Below are positions 16,257 to 24,829 of a DNA stretch of 64,000 nucleotides, piece after piece. Below the pieces are notes generated by a model that was not told the origin of the DNA, searched no databases, and saw nothing but the letters and a program-made list of their open reading frames with translations. Source of the DNA: Mycobacterium lehmannii (lineage in GTDB: Bacteria; Actinomycetota; Actinomycetes; Mycobacteriales; Mycobacteriaceae). Position 1 is the first letter of the stretch. Each line of letters starts with the position of its first letter. The DNA lies in the NCBI RefSeq assembly GCF_002245535.1, contig NZ_NKCN01000009.1, forward strand, positions 62,001 to 126,000. The letters run 5' to 3'. A program made the position numbers and the translations under genes.

Positions 16257-17291
16257 CTACGGTTCCCGCGATTGTTCGATGAGGCCGTAGAGGGGGTTTT
16301 GGGCAGCGGCCGCCCTGTTCTGTGTCCCGGCGCCGTCGACGTAGCGCTGCGAGGTTGCCATCGACTCGTGACCGAGAAGCTTCATCAGCGCGTAGACGCT
16401 GACGTTCCCGTTGGCGAGTTCGGTCGCGAAGGTATGCCGGAGGCCGTGCACTAGGACTCCTCGCGCGCGCTGGCTGTCCAGCCCGGCCTTCTTGAAGGCA
16501 CGTAGCACCCGGTACTGGAGTGTGCCGCGGGTGATGCGTTGACCGTCATTACCGACGAACAAGGGGGCAGTGGGCGGCCAGGCGGCCAGTCCGCCGTTGG
16601 TGGGGCGGCGTTTGGTACTGCGCGGGAAGCGTAGTGCTCTTGAGTCGAGGTAGGCCTCGAGTTCGCGAATCAGGGGCTGTTCCACCGGTATTCGGCGGTC
16701 CTTGTTGCCCTTGCCGTGTACGTGAACGACACCGCCCTCGTCGGTCGGTCGGATGTCACGAATGTCGGCGCGCACGAGCTCGTCTGCGCGGAGTCCGGCG
16801 AGCACCGCCGTCAGCACGATGGCCCGGTCGCGCTCGGGCCAGTTCGAGCGTCGGCCCGAATTGCGGTCGTCGTCGATCACCCTCAGGAGCGCGGAGATTG
16901 TGTCAGCACCAAGCCCTTTCGGAAGCGTCTTCGCGACCTTGGGTCGGCCGATCAGTGGTATCGGATTGGCGGTGATGAGCTCACCTGTGTAGAGGAAGTC
17001 GCACAATGTGTTCCAGTTCGACCAGCAGCGCCGGATGGATGCGGCCTCGTGGGTGCCGGCGTAGGCGGCGAAGGCCATCTGCATCGCATCCTTGTTGATC
17101 GCGTCGGGCGTCAAGTGCACGATGCGATTTGGGGCACCCGCGAGCAGTGTGGTGATCGCGGTGAAGTCCTGTTTGTAGGCTTTGATGGTATGTTGTGAGG
17201 GCTTGCGAATGGCCCGATCGGCAAGGAACGCCAAAAACCATTCCGGGTAACGTGATTCACCATCGTGGGGGGGATCCGCCGCCGGTGTCAT
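16257..17291 (-). CDS. Tyrosine recombinase/integrase
   Basis: A 344-residue tyrosine recombinase of the XerC/XerD-integrase class. The N-terminal SAM-like core-binding domain spans residues 15-110. The catalytic residues are visible: Arg168 (AGLRADE), Lys194 or Lys197 (HGKGNKD), His282 and Arg285 (HGLRHTF), His308 (LGHES) and Tyr317 (QRYVDG). The full set means it should be active. It would integrate or excise the accessory island to its left. No tRNA target was found nearby; an 8-base inverted repeat at 17317-17336 lies directly upstream of the start and may be a recombination or regulatory site. Confidence 0.85.
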   Translation of the reverse strand: MTPAADPPHDGESRYPEWFLAFLADRAIRKPSQHTIKAYKQDFTAITTLLAGAPNRIVHLTPDAINKDAMQMAFAAYAGTHEAASIRRCWSNWNTLCDFLYTGELITANPIPLIGRPKVAKTLPKGLGADTISALLRVIDDDRNSGRRSNWPERDRAIVLTAVLAGLRADELVRADIRDIRPTDEGGVVHVHGKGNKDRRIPVEQPLIRELEAYLDSRALRFPRSTKRRPTNGGLAAWPPTAPLFVGNDGQRITRGTLQYRVLRAFKKAGLDSQRARGVLVHGLRHTFATELANGNVSVYALMKLLGHESMATSQRYVDGAGTQNRAAAAQNPLYGLIEQSREP

Positions 17292-17316
17292 GAAGCAATG
17301 GTCGCACGAATCGTGA

Positions 17317-17336
17317 TGGATAACAGCAGTTATCCA
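17317..17336. repeat. Inverted repeat upstream of the integrase
   Basis: TGGATAAC (17317-17324) and GTTATCCA (17329-17336) form a perfect 8-base inverted repeat with a 4-base AGCA spacer. It lies 26 bases before the integrase start. It could be an operator, an arm-type integrase site or a crossover core. Confidence 0.4.
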
Positions 17337-17624
17337 CGAGAAGCTACGCCGCTTTCATCAGATGAATCTTGGCGATTCTAGAGCCATGGCATCCGCCCCG
17401 CACGAGCGAATACAGCGAGATCGAATATTGAGGGTTACCGGTAGGAGAGACGTGTCGTTTGACAGCGCAGCCATCTAGGTCAGCGCCACGCACATGTAGG
17501 CGTCGTCTGAAAACTGACCCCGTGTCGGAGACGGGTCGATTTCGGCCGCCGTTATTAGCACAGCGCGACCATGAGTGGATCCTCCACTGAGCCGGCTTCT
17601 TCGGGCAGCCCTGCCCATCCTCGG
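17337..17624. other. Gene-free stretch beside the integrase
   Basis: About 290 bases with no supported gene. An inverted pair around 17520-17552, GTGTCGGAGACGGG opposite GGCGGCCGAAATCG in low symmetry, and a nearby TCTGAAAACTGACCCC block recall the end of a mycobacterial insertion sequence. The similarity is from memory only and no transposase is present. Confidence 0.25.
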
Positions 17625-17795
17625 TTAACACTGCTGCCTTTCGGCTAGCGGCGTCTTCAGCACCGCGACCAGGTCGGCGCGCGACGGGTTGAACGGTACG
17701 CGAGCGGCCGGCCGGAGTCGTCGATAGGCGTTCACGCAGACGATGGCTGCATCGGCGGTGGTTCGCAGTTGGTGCCGTGGCACCGGCCACCTCAC
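17625..17795 (-). CDS. Possible 56-residue protein or gene remnant
   Basis: A minus-strand frame starting at GTG 17795 gives a plausible protein (MRWPVPRHQLRTTADAAIVC, then VPFNPSRADLVAVLKTPLAE). Codon choice is typical of the genome. It lacks a good ribosome site and an upstream in-frame TGA closes it. It may be the 3' end of a longer, lost gene next to the integration boundary. Family not recognised. Confidence 0.3.
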   Translation of the reverse strand: MRWPVPRHQLRTTADAAIVCVNAYRRLRPAARVPFNPSRADLVAVLKTPLAERQQC

Positions 17796-18158
17796 GCGTC
17801 ACCCGTGTTGGGGAGGCGCAAACGCTGATGCGGACGGTAACAAGCAGAGCATGTGAAGGTCAGGTGGGGAGGCGCTGGATTCAGGCCGCGCGCCCTGAGG
17901 GACTTGACGGAGAGCAAGAGGGGTGGTTTCTGATCGAGTTCTTCATTGAAGTGATCCTGCGTAGATCGTGATGAATAAGCCTTCCATTGATTCGGCACTG
18001 TTGTGGTCCCCGCAGCGCCGCAGAGACGAGGTTGCTGATGGCTCCCGTGATAGGGGATACATTTTGAACGAAAGGCTAAATCATTCATGCACGGAATGTG
18101 TGAGTGCGGCGATAACGATTCTTGACAGCCCGCCGACCGACGGAAGTGGTTTTGTCTG
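17796..18158. other. Gene-free boundary region before the GntR gene
   Basis: About 360 bases of lower GC without a recognisable gene. It should carry the promoter for the GntR regulator. No repeat, RNA or insertion sequence end was recognised. Confidence 0.35.
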
Positions 18159-18599
18159 ATGATGACGACTGACTCGGTTGACTGGGCGCACGTTGATAGG
18201 TGCGCGCCGCGGCCAGTGTTCGATCAGTTGCGCATGCAGATCGTTGCCGCCGTTGGTGATGGCCGGTTGCCGCCGGGGACGCGGCTGCCGACGGTTCGCG
18301 CGCTGGCCGCTCGGACCAACCTGGCGGTCAACACGGTCGCTCGCGTGTACGGCGAATTGCGGACCGCCGGAATTATCGAGACACGAGGTTACCTGGGCAC
18401 TTTCGTAGCATGTGCCCACTCCACTGAGGCTGCTCTCGCCGAGGCAGCCCATAGCTATGTGATGTTGGCGCGGACATTCGGAATCAACAAGTGCGAGGCA
18501 TTGCAGTATCTTTCGGCCGCGTTCGAATCTGATTCAGTTCGGTCGGGTGGCATCCGTTACGAGGTTGGCCACACAGCCGGAACCCTTTGCGGTGGATGA
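18159..18599 (+). CDS. GntR-family regulator (YtrA type)
   Basis: A 146-residue regulator with a winged helix in residues 18-90: PVFDQLRMQIVAAVGDGRLP, PGTRLPTVRALA and LAVNTVARVYGEL are the GntR hallmarks. The C-terminal part is only about 50 residues, as in the short YtrA subgroup, which usually controls transporter genes. Here no transporter is adjacent, so the target is unknown. It stands alone between the mobile island and the glycolate-oxidase-like gene. Confidence 0.8.
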   Translation: MMTTDSVDWAHVDRCAPRPVFDQLRMQIVAAVGDGRLPPGTRLPTVRALAARTNLAVNTVARVYGELRTAGIIETRGYLGTFVACAHSTEAALAEAAHSYVMLARTFGINKCEALQYLSAAFESDSVRSGGIRYEVGHTAGTLCGG

Positions 18600-18742
18600 C
18601 CCTATGGTCGCGGCACGCGCAGCCTGTCGAAGGCCCAGTGATAGTGGCCATCCGAGGCGTTGAGCGGCACCGGCGCCGGTGTTCGGTAGTTGCTTGTTCA
18701 CGCCTTGCGATGAGGCGACGCGGCAGCGGCACGCGTGCAACA

Positions 18743-19003
18743 TCAACTGTCGCCTGGCTCGGCTGCGATGTCCTTGTCGTCGACGAACACGAGTCTGCCG
18801 TCGTCGAGGCTGACCGCCCACCTTCGTGCGGCATCGGCGATGCGGGCAGCGCCGATATTGACTCCGTGGCCGGCTGCTTCGCCGAAATCCTCCGCAATGA
18901 CCCCACGACACTCGCGATCTGTGCCGGGAAACACCCAAACCATCGCACCCACGGGGGGATCCGGCGCCGAGCCGCTCTCGGCTCCGCAATCAATGTGGCT
19001 CAT
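18743..19003 (-). CDS. Conserved-looking small hypothetical protein
   Basis: An 86-residue beta-rich protein starting at ATG 19003. The sequence VGAMVWVFPGTDRECRGVIA, a GHGVNIGAARIADAARRWAV segment and LDDGRLVFVDD suggest a small barrel domain, and similar short proteins are common in mycobacteria. No function is known. It lies between GntR and the FAD oxidase on the opposite strand. Confidence 0.55.
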   Translation of the reverse strand: MSHIDCGAESGSAPDPPVGAMVWVFPGTDRECRGVIAEDFGEAAGHGVNIGAARIADAARRWAVSLDDGRLVFVDDKDIAAEPGDS

Positions 19004-19210
19004 GGTTCGTTCCCGCCCTTGTCGATGTTCTCAATTAGAGCACCATGTGTACGCGAATGGTCAAAGTTTGATTCATGGCGTCGCTTTGACGAATGCTTAA
19101 GTGAGGTCTGTATTTGGTCAACTTTCCGCCGGAATAACGATGCGCCGGAGTGGATTAGACTCGTCTGCAATTGAGGCACGGCCCCAAACTTGTGCTAGGA
19201 GTAGTTCGTT

Positions 19211-20584
19211 ATGACTGCATTGGATCAGCGTGTCGGCGATCTGATAGTGCGCATTCCCGAGACGCCGGTGCTGACTGATTCCGATGTGATCGAGCGTTAT
19301 CGGCGCGATTGGGCGCGCGACCCCGATGCCGGTCGTCCACTGGCGGTGGTCCGTGCCCGGTGTACCGAGGATGTGCAGGCGGTGATGCGGTGGGCGGCGG
19401 CCGAGCGGGTGCCGGTGATTCCGCGCGGTGCCGGTTCGGGGTTGTCAGGTGGTGCCACGGCAGTCGACGGTGGCATCGTGCTGACGACGGAGTCGATGCG
19501 GGACATCGATATCGATCCGGCCACCCGAATTGCCGTGGTGCAGCCGGGTCTGTTGAACGCTGAAGTCAAACGTGCGGTCGCCGTCCACGGGCTGTGGTAT
19601 CCGCCGGACCCGTCATCGTATGAGATGTGCTCTATTGGGGGGAACGCCGCGACCAACGCAGGCGGGTTGTGTTGTGTGAAGTACGGCGTAACCGCCGACT
19701 ACATTTTGGGTCTTGAGGTCGTCTTGGCCGACGGTCGGGCGGTGCGTCTCGGGGGTCCGCGGATGAAAGACTCCGCGGGGTTGTCGTTGACGAAGCTGTT
19801 TGTGGGTAGCGAGGGGACATTGGGGGTGATTACCGAGCTGACGTTGCGGCTGTTGCCAGCCCAACCGCCGGCGAGCACGGTGGTCGCGGTGTTCTCCTCA
19901 GTTCGTGACGCCACCGCCGCGATATTGGAGATCAGTCGTTGCATACGTCCCGCGATGCTCGAGTTCATGGATCGTGTGACGATCGGCGCGGTCGAAAACC
20001 AGCTTCGGATGGGATTGGATCGCGACGCCGCGGCCATGCTCATCGCGCAGTCGGATCTGGCGGGTGCTGAGCGTGCACGTGAAGCCGCGGCGATGGCGGA
20101 GGTTTTCCGTGGCAGCGGGGCCGTGGAGGTGTTCAGTACCGATGACGCCGCCGAGGGCGAGGCGTTCACCGCCGCGCGCAGATTTGCGATCCCGGCGGTT
20201 GAGCAGCTCGGTGAGCTGTTGTTGGAGGACGTTGGTGTGCCGCTTGGTTCGCTGCCGGATCTGATCGAGGGCATCCAGGGCATCGCCGCTGAACACGACG
20301 TCGTCTGCGCGGTCATCGCCCATGCTGGCGACGGCAACACTCATCCGTTGATCGTGTTCGACGGTGGTGATCCAGATCAGACGGCCCGGGCACACCGGGC
20401 GTTTGGTGAAATCATGCACCTGGCGATCAGGCTTGGCGGCACCATTACCGGCGAGCACGGTGTCGGGCGGCTCAAGAAAGCCTGGTTGCCCGATCAAGTG
20501 GGCGAGGATGTGATGGAGTTGACGCGGCGGATCAAGTCTGCGCTGGACCCGCTTAATATCCTCAATCCGGGTGCGGTCATCTGA
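19211..20584 (+). CDS. FAD-linked oxidase, glycolate oxidase GlcD-like
   Basis: A 457-residue flavoprotein of the GlcD/D-lactate dehydrogenase family. The PCMH-type FAD-binding domain covers residues 35-215 (PRGAGSGLSGGATAV is the FAD loop; SIGGNAATNAGG the second). The FAD-oxidase C domain follows, with the substrate/metal signature HAGDGNTHPL and EHGVGRLKK near the end. It would oxidise a D-2-hydroxy acid such as glycolate or D-lactate. The AGGAG site nine bases upstream fits the ATG. Given RuBisCO in the same region, glycolate from the oxygenase reaction is a reasonable substrate, but D-lactate is equally possible. No GlcE/GlcF partners are adjacent. Confidence 0.75.
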   Translation: MTALDQRVGDLIVRIPETPVLTDSDVIERYRRDWARDPDAGRPLAVVRARCTEDVQAVMRWAAAERVPVIPRGAGSGLSGGATAVDGGIVLTTESMRDIDIDPATRIAVVQPGLLNAEVKRAVAVHGLWYPPDPSSYEMCSIGGNAATNAGGLCCVKYGVTADYILGLEVVLADGRAVRLGGPRMKDSAGLSLTKLFVGSEGTLGVITELTLRLLPAQPPASTVVAVFSSVRDATAAILEISRCIRPAMLEFMDRVTIGAVENQLRMGLDRDAAAMLIAQSDLAGAERAREAAAMAEVFRGSGAVEVFSTDDAAEGEAFTAARRFAIPAVEQLGELLLEDVGVPLGSLPDLIEGIQGIAAEHDVVCAVIAHAGDGNTHPLIVFDGGDPDQTARAHRAFGEIMHLAIRLGGTITGEHGVGRLKKAWLPDQVGEDVMELTRRIKSALDPLNILNPGAVI

Positions 20585-20688
20585 ATCGAAGGATGAGCGG
20601 GCTCAACGCTTTCGGCGCTGTCTGGCAGCGCGTCGTCAGTTAGGCAGCGCAGCTGGCTGTAACGTCCGCTCGGTGGTCGTGTGCGTCG

Positions 20689-21792
20689 CTATCCGACCGG
20701 CAGACCGGCCTCTTGAAGTGCTGCCCGCGCCGCGGGGTCTCCGGCGATGAGCTGGCGCGGTGGTGCGGTGTGGTGTTGCCAGACCGTGGCGGCGATTGCG
20801 CGCACGACCGATACAGCGTCGATGGGAAGCTGATGGTCGGTCGCGCTGATCGTCGCGGTGTCGTGATCGAGGTTGATGTCCCATGCCGGGTCGTTGGCGA
20901 TGCGTAGCGATGTGCTGGGCTTTGCCAGCGCTTCCAGATTGTGTGCGAGATAGGTGGGCCGCGCCGCTGGTGGTGCGTGTAGCACGTCCAGGGGTGTGCT
21001 GACCCCGCTGAGCACCAGCAGGCTCGGCAGGCCGGCGGCGTTGGCGCCGGCGATGTCGGTGTCGAGCCGGTCGCCGATGACCAGTGGAGCTTGGAAGGAG
21101 CCGCGGGCGATCGCCGCCTCGATCATCGCCCGTCCGGGTTTACCGGCGACTTGTGGTTGCGCTTCGGTCGCGGTGCGGAGCGCAGCCACCATCGATCCAT
21201 TGCCGGGCACTAGCCCCCGGTCGGTGGGAAAGGTGGCGTCGAGGTTGGTTGCCACCCACAGCGCTCCGCCTCTGATGGCCAAGGCCGCTTCGGCCAGGTC
21301 CTGCCATCCGGTGGTGGGTGAGTGGCCTTGCACCACCGCGACCGGTGCTTCGGTGCAGTGCCGGACGGGTCGCAGCCCGACCTTGTTGATTTCGTCTGCC
21401 AACGCGTCGGTGCCCACAATGAGGACGCGGTCATCGGGTGAAAGTTGGGCGACCAGGAGCCGCGCTGCGCTTTGGGCGCTGGTGACGATGTCGGCTGCGG
21501 TGGCCGCGACGCCCATGGATTGCAGTTGGATGGCGACGTCTGACGGGCGGCGCGATGCATTGTTGGTCAGGAAGATGGTGCGTGCGTTGGCCGCGAGCAG
21601 TGCCTCGGCGGCGCCGGCGGTGGGTTGTTTGCCGCGGTAAACGGTTCCATCGAGGTCCAGTAGCAAGATGTCGTGGTCGTCGGCTAGCGCGGTCTGGTCC
21701 GAGCTGGCGTCAAAGGGAAGCATCGAACGTGGGGCGTCGTTGTCGGGGGCGGTGCTGCTTATCGGCCACGGGTCTGGCTGTGCCTGTGTCAT
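20689..21792 (-). CDS. HAD phosphatase (phosphoglycolate/glycerol-3-phosphate phosphatase type)
   Basis: A 367-residue HAD hydrolase of the NagD/PGP subgroup. Motif I is LLDLDGTVYRG (about residues 44-54), motif II FLTNNASRR, the Lys of motif III lies in AGKPGRAMIE, and motif IV is VIGDRLDTDI. A C-terminal extension of about 90 residues follows, as in the mycobacterial Rv1692-type glycerol-3-phosphate phosphatase. Its ATG overlaps the previous stop (ATGA), making it the last gene of the hydrogenase operon. Substrate is unproven: 2-phosphoglycolate would fit the RuBisCO context, glycerol-3-phosphate the family. The gene converges with the GlcD-like oxidase. Confidence 0.7.
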   Translation of the reverse strand: MTQAQPDPWPISSTAPDNDAPRSMLPFDASSDQTALADDHDILLLDLDGTVYRGKQPTAGAAEALLAANARTIFLTNNASRRPSDVAIQLQSMGVAATAADIVTSAQSAARLLVAQLSPDDRVLIVGTDALADEINKVGLRPVRHCTEAPVAVVQGHSPTTGWQDLAEAALAIRGGALWVATNLDATFPTDRGLVPGNGSMVAALRTATEAQPQVAGKPGRAMIEAAIARGSFQAPLVIGDRLDTDIAGANAAGLPSLLVLSGVSTPLDVLHAPPAARPTYLAHNLEALAKPSTSLRIANDPAWDINLDHDTATISATDHQLPIDAVSVVRAIAATVWQHHTAPPRQLIAGDPAARAALQEAGLPVG

Positions 21793-22628
21793 GGCCGCCC
21801 CAGAAGAAGGCTGGTCAGACCGGGATCGAACCGTGCCCGCGTTCTCACCGAAGCCGCGGCAGCCTCGACGATCATGACTGCGTCGGCTTCGCTTCCCCTC
21901 GGGAACTCGATGGCCGCGCTGTCAGGGTCGGCGCGGTGAGCCATCAGCCAGTCGTAGAGCAGCCAGTCCAGCGCGCACGCCAAAGTGAACGGGTCGACGT
22001 CCCTGTCCGCGGCTTGGATGCATGTGCGCAACAGGTCGCGGTGTTCTTGGCGGGCGGCGTTCTTGTTGACCCCGGAGCTGTCGAACAGCATCATCGCCAG
22101 CGTCAGCGGATAACGTTGGCCCGCTTCGGTTTTGACCACCCACCGCCCGCCCGCCCAGGGCTTGTCCGGGTCAACCAGCTGCAACTGGCCGAAGCCCGAG
22201 ATCACGCCCTGCGGCGGTTCATCGAGTTGGTCGTCGAGGGGCGCTTGACCCAACAGCCCGAGCGGTTCGCGCGCCCGGATGGACAACAGCGCTGCCGTGC
22301 CGATGATTTTGCCGGCCCGCAGGTCGGGGGTCGAGGAGGTCAGCTCGGTCCCGAGCGCGTATTCGCGGCACAGGATGTCGAGGGCGCGGTGCAGGGTCAG
22401 CAAGTCCTCGCGTTCGGCGGGATCGGGCGCCCGGCCGCCGCCGAGCAGCTCCCCGAACTGGGCGGCCGCGATGATCATCGCGTCATCGAGTGCCTCCAGG
22501 TGGGTGGCCAGCAAGCGTTCGGGTTCGTCATCGGTGAGCAGCAGTTCCGGTAACGTGGTGGGCTCGCCGGCGGGGGTGGCCCAGTAGAACCCGATCTGGC
22601 CGTCGGTTTGCACGATGCGCGGTCTCAT
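21789..22628 (-). CDS. Hydrogenase-operon protein of unknown function
   Basis: A 279-residue soluble protein with no recognised domain. It begins MRPRIVQTDGQIGFYWATPA, is mostly helical (LLTLHRALDILCREYALGTE; LLRTCIQAADRDVDPFTLAC), and has single Cys residues rather than a cluster motif. It overlaps both neighbours by ATGA junctions, so it is certainly translated with the maturation genes. It may assist hydrogenase assembly or electron transfer, by position only. Confidence 0.6.
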   Translation of the reverse strand: MRPRIVQTDGQIGFYWATPAGEPTTLPELLLTDDEPERLLATHLEALDDAMIIAAAQFGELLGGGRAPDPAEREDLLTLHRALDILCREYALGTELTSSTPDLRAGKIIGTAALLSIRAREPLGLLGQAPLDDQLDEPPQGVISGFGQLQLVDPDKPWAGGRWVVKTEAGQRYPLTLAMMLFDSSGVNKNAARQEHRDLLRTCIQAADRDVDPFTLACALDWLLYDWLMAHRADPDSAAIEFPRGSEADAVMIVEAAAASVRTRARFDPGLTSLLLGRP

Positions 22629-23380
22629 GTCGTTTGTGTGGCCAGACGACGGTTGGTTGTCCGAAGCTGTTGTTCGGTGCTGTCTTCCAGCGCCGCAGCC
22701 TGTTCGGGAGTGAGCCTGCCGCAGATGCGGCCCCAGTGCACGGCCACCATCTCGCCGGCGGCGACGTCTGCGGCATCGTCACCGGCCGCGGAGCCGACCT
22801 CAACCCGCTGGGTGGACGGCGGTGTCAACGACAGCGCTGTGCCGTTCCAATCAAGCGCCTGACTCCTGACGATCGCGGTGGTGTCGTCGGTGGAAAGCAC
22901 TGTGCCCCAGGCGATCCTGCAGTTCTGCAGCACCGACATCGGATGTTCGTCCATTCCTTTACCCAGCAACCGCGACCAGGGGTACACCCCAAACACGTGG
23001 AAGCAGTGGTTGGGGGCCGCTTCCTCGGCCAGTTCGGGGGTCAGGTGATGCCAGTAGTGGCCGGCCTGTGGGCCGATGACGGCCAGCAGCTGCGCGGCGA
23101 ATTCACGCCCATCCAGGCGCGCGCCGACACCGCCGCCGAGCCAATACGATTCGACGATGCGCTCATCGAGCGGATCACCGATACCCGTCATCTGTGCCAG
23201 CACTTGGAGGTACGGCCATGCACCGGTGAATTGCCGTGCGGCCTTTTCGATCTCGCGCCGTGAACCGTGCGGCAAAGCCGTCGATCCGGAAGGACCGCAG
23301 TAGCCAAGCTGGTTCGGGGCGTAGGCGTAGCGGGCGAACATCCGCGCACCGCGGATGTCGGTCACATCGGTGCTCGTCAC
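22625..23380 (-). CDS. Hydrogenase-operon protein, possibly DUF6390 family
   Basis: A 251-residue protein, coupled to hypD upstream and the next gene downstream by ATGA overlaps. The opening GARMFARYAYAPNQLGYCGP and the central NHCFHVFGVYPWSRLLGKG are distinctive and, from memory, match an actinobacterial family of unknown function (DUF6390). The His/Cys pairs NHCFH and RICGRL could bind metal. Family members of this kind sit beside hyp genes, so a maturation or regulatory part is likely. Function is not established. Confidence 0.6.
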   Translation of the reverse strand: MTSTDVTDIRGARMFARYAYAPNQLGYCGPSGSTALPHGSRREIEKAARQFTGAWPYLQVLAQMTGIGDPLDERIVESYWLGGGVGARLDGREFAAQLLAVIGPQAGHYWHHLTPELAEEAAPNHCFHVFGVYPWSRLLGKGMDEHPMSVLQNCRIAWGTVLSTDDTTAIVRSQALDWNGTALSLTPPSTQRVEVGSAAGDDAADVAAGEMVAVHWGRICGRLTPEQAAALEDSTEQQLRTTNRRLATQTT

Positions 23381-24522
23381 GTCGGTGCGCCCTGTCCGAT
23401 CAGCGTGGCGGCATCACGATGAAGCCTGCCGAAGTTGTAGTAGGCCGCACACGCCCCTTCGGGGGACACCATGCAGGTACCGATCGGCGTTTCAGGGGTG
23501 CACGCCGTGCCGAAAACCTTGCACTCCCACGGTTTGAGCACACCTTTGAGGACCTCTCCGCACTGACAGGCTTTCGGGTCGGCCACCCGCACGCCCGGAA
23601 GTGCGAATCGGTGCTCGGCGTCGAAGTCGGCCAGTTCGTCGCGCAGCTTGAGCGCGCTTTGGGAGATGAATCCCAGCCCGCGCCATTCGAAATGGGGACG
23701 TAGTGCGAAAACCTGCGCCATCAATGCCAGCGCTGCAGGGTTGCCCTCCTCGTTCACGACGCGGGAGTACTGGTTTTCCACCTCGCAGCGGCCTTCTCGG
23801 ATCTGGCGCAGCAGCATCGCGACGGATGCCAAGATGTCCAGCGGCTCGAACCCCGCGACCACCAACGGCTTTTTGTAGACACCCGGAACGAACCGGTAGG
23901 GCCGGTTGCCGACGACGGTGGAGACGTGGCCGGGCCCGAGGAACCCGGACAGCCTCAGGTCGGGTGATTCCAAGATCGCCTTGATGGGCGGCACGATGGT
24001 GACGTGGTTGCAGAAGACACTGAAATTGGGCACGCCAAGTTCGCGGGCGCGCACCAGAGTCACTGCCGTGGATGGGGCGGTGGTCTCGAAGCCGATCGCG
24101 AAGAACACCACCTGTTTGGTCGGGTTGTCGGTGGCGAGCTTGAGCGCGTCGAGCGGTGAGTAGACGAATCGGACATCGGCGCCGCGCGCTTTGGCGTCGA
24201 GCAGGCTGCCCTTGGATCCCGGCACTCGCATCATGTCGCCGAAACAGGTGAAGATGACGTCGGGTTGCTCGGCCAGCCAGATCGCATCGTCGACGCGGCC
24301 CATGGGGATCACACATACCGGGCAGCCCGGACCGTGCACCAGCTCCACGTTTTCCGGTAGCAGGTGCTCGATGCCGTGCCGGTAGATGGTGTGGGTGTGG
24401 CCGCCGCACACTTCCATGAATTTGAGGTGCTCGCTGGGGTCGAACTGCGCTGCGAGCGCGTCGATGGCGCCCACCAGTTGGCGCGCGGCGGCGGGGTCAC
24501 GGAATTCGTCGACGAATCGCAT
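23377..24522 (-). CDS. hypD: HypD, Fe(CN)2CO assembly protein
   Basis: A 381-residue [4Fe-4S] protein that with HypC builds the Fe(CN)2CO group of NiFe hydrogenases. The conserved motifs are present: CGGHTHTIYRHG (about residues 40-51), GPGCPVC (about 69-75), GFETTAPSTA, and the C-terminal Cys cluster (ACQCGEVLKG, CKVFGTACTP). It follows hypC with a 19-base gap and its stop overlaps the next gene. A start at ATG 24522 is behind a short A-rich leader. Full length and complete motifs indicate it is functional. Confidence 0.95.
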   Translation of the reverse strand: MRFVDEFRDPAAARQLVGAIDALAAQFDPSEHLKFMEVCGGHTHTIYRHGIEHLLPENVELVHGPGCPVCVIPMGRVDDAIWLAEQPDVIFTCFGDMMRVPGSKGSLLDAKARGADVRFVYSPLDALKLATDNPTKQVVFFAIGFETTAPSTAVTLVRARELGVPNFSVFCNHVTIVPPIKAILESPDLRLSGFLGPGHVSTVVGNRPYRFVPGVYKKPLVVAGFEPLDILASVAMLLRQIREGRCEVENQYSRVVNEEGNPAALALMAQVFALRPHFEWRGLGFISQSALKLRDELADFDAEHRFALPGVRVADPKACQCGEVLKGVLKPWECKVFGTACTPETPIGTCMVSPEGACAAYYNFGRLHRDAATLIGQGAPT

Positions 24523-24541
24523 GGTTAGTACTCCGATCGTG

Positions 24542-24814
24542 TTAGAGGATCACCGACGAGTCGAGGGCTTGGATCTCGTCGGTGTAGGCGTCGCCGAGTT
24601 TCTGCACTGCGGCCAGTGTGAGCAGTGCTTCGGTTTCGTCGATCTTGGCCATCGCGAATCCGACGTGCACCAGCACCCACTCATCGGGTGCGGGCAGGTC
24701 GTTCTCGAGCAGTCGAACGCTGATGACACGACGGACACCGCCGATGTCGACTTTCGCCAAACAGTTGGCCGCGTCGGTGATTTCGACGATTCGGCCGGGG
24801 ATTCCGAGACACAT
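24542..24814 (-). CDS. hypC: HypC, hydrogenase maturation chaperone (copy 2)
   Basis: A 90-residue HypC/HybG/HupF protein. It starts MCLGIPGRIVEI, keeping the N-terminal Cys2 that holds the Fe(CN)2CO unit with HypD, and has the usual RRVISVRLLEN and VLVHVGFAMAKID strands. It lies between hypE (15 bases upstream) and hypD. A second HypC and a HypC-containing fusion are in the same operon. Having one beside HypD suggests that this copy is the HypD partner, while the other may serve the large subunit. Confidence 0.93.
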   Translation of the reverse strand: MCLGIPGRIVEITDAANCLAKVDIGGVRRVISVRLLENDLPAPDEWVLVHVGFAMAKIDETEALLTLAAVQKLGDAYTDEIQALDSSVIL

Positions 24815-24829
24815 TCGAGTGCTCCTTTC

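Noticed and set aside
17490-17600. Insertion-sequence end
   Set aside because: The bases resemble a mycobacterial IS end from memory, but no transposase, matching second end or target duplication is visible.
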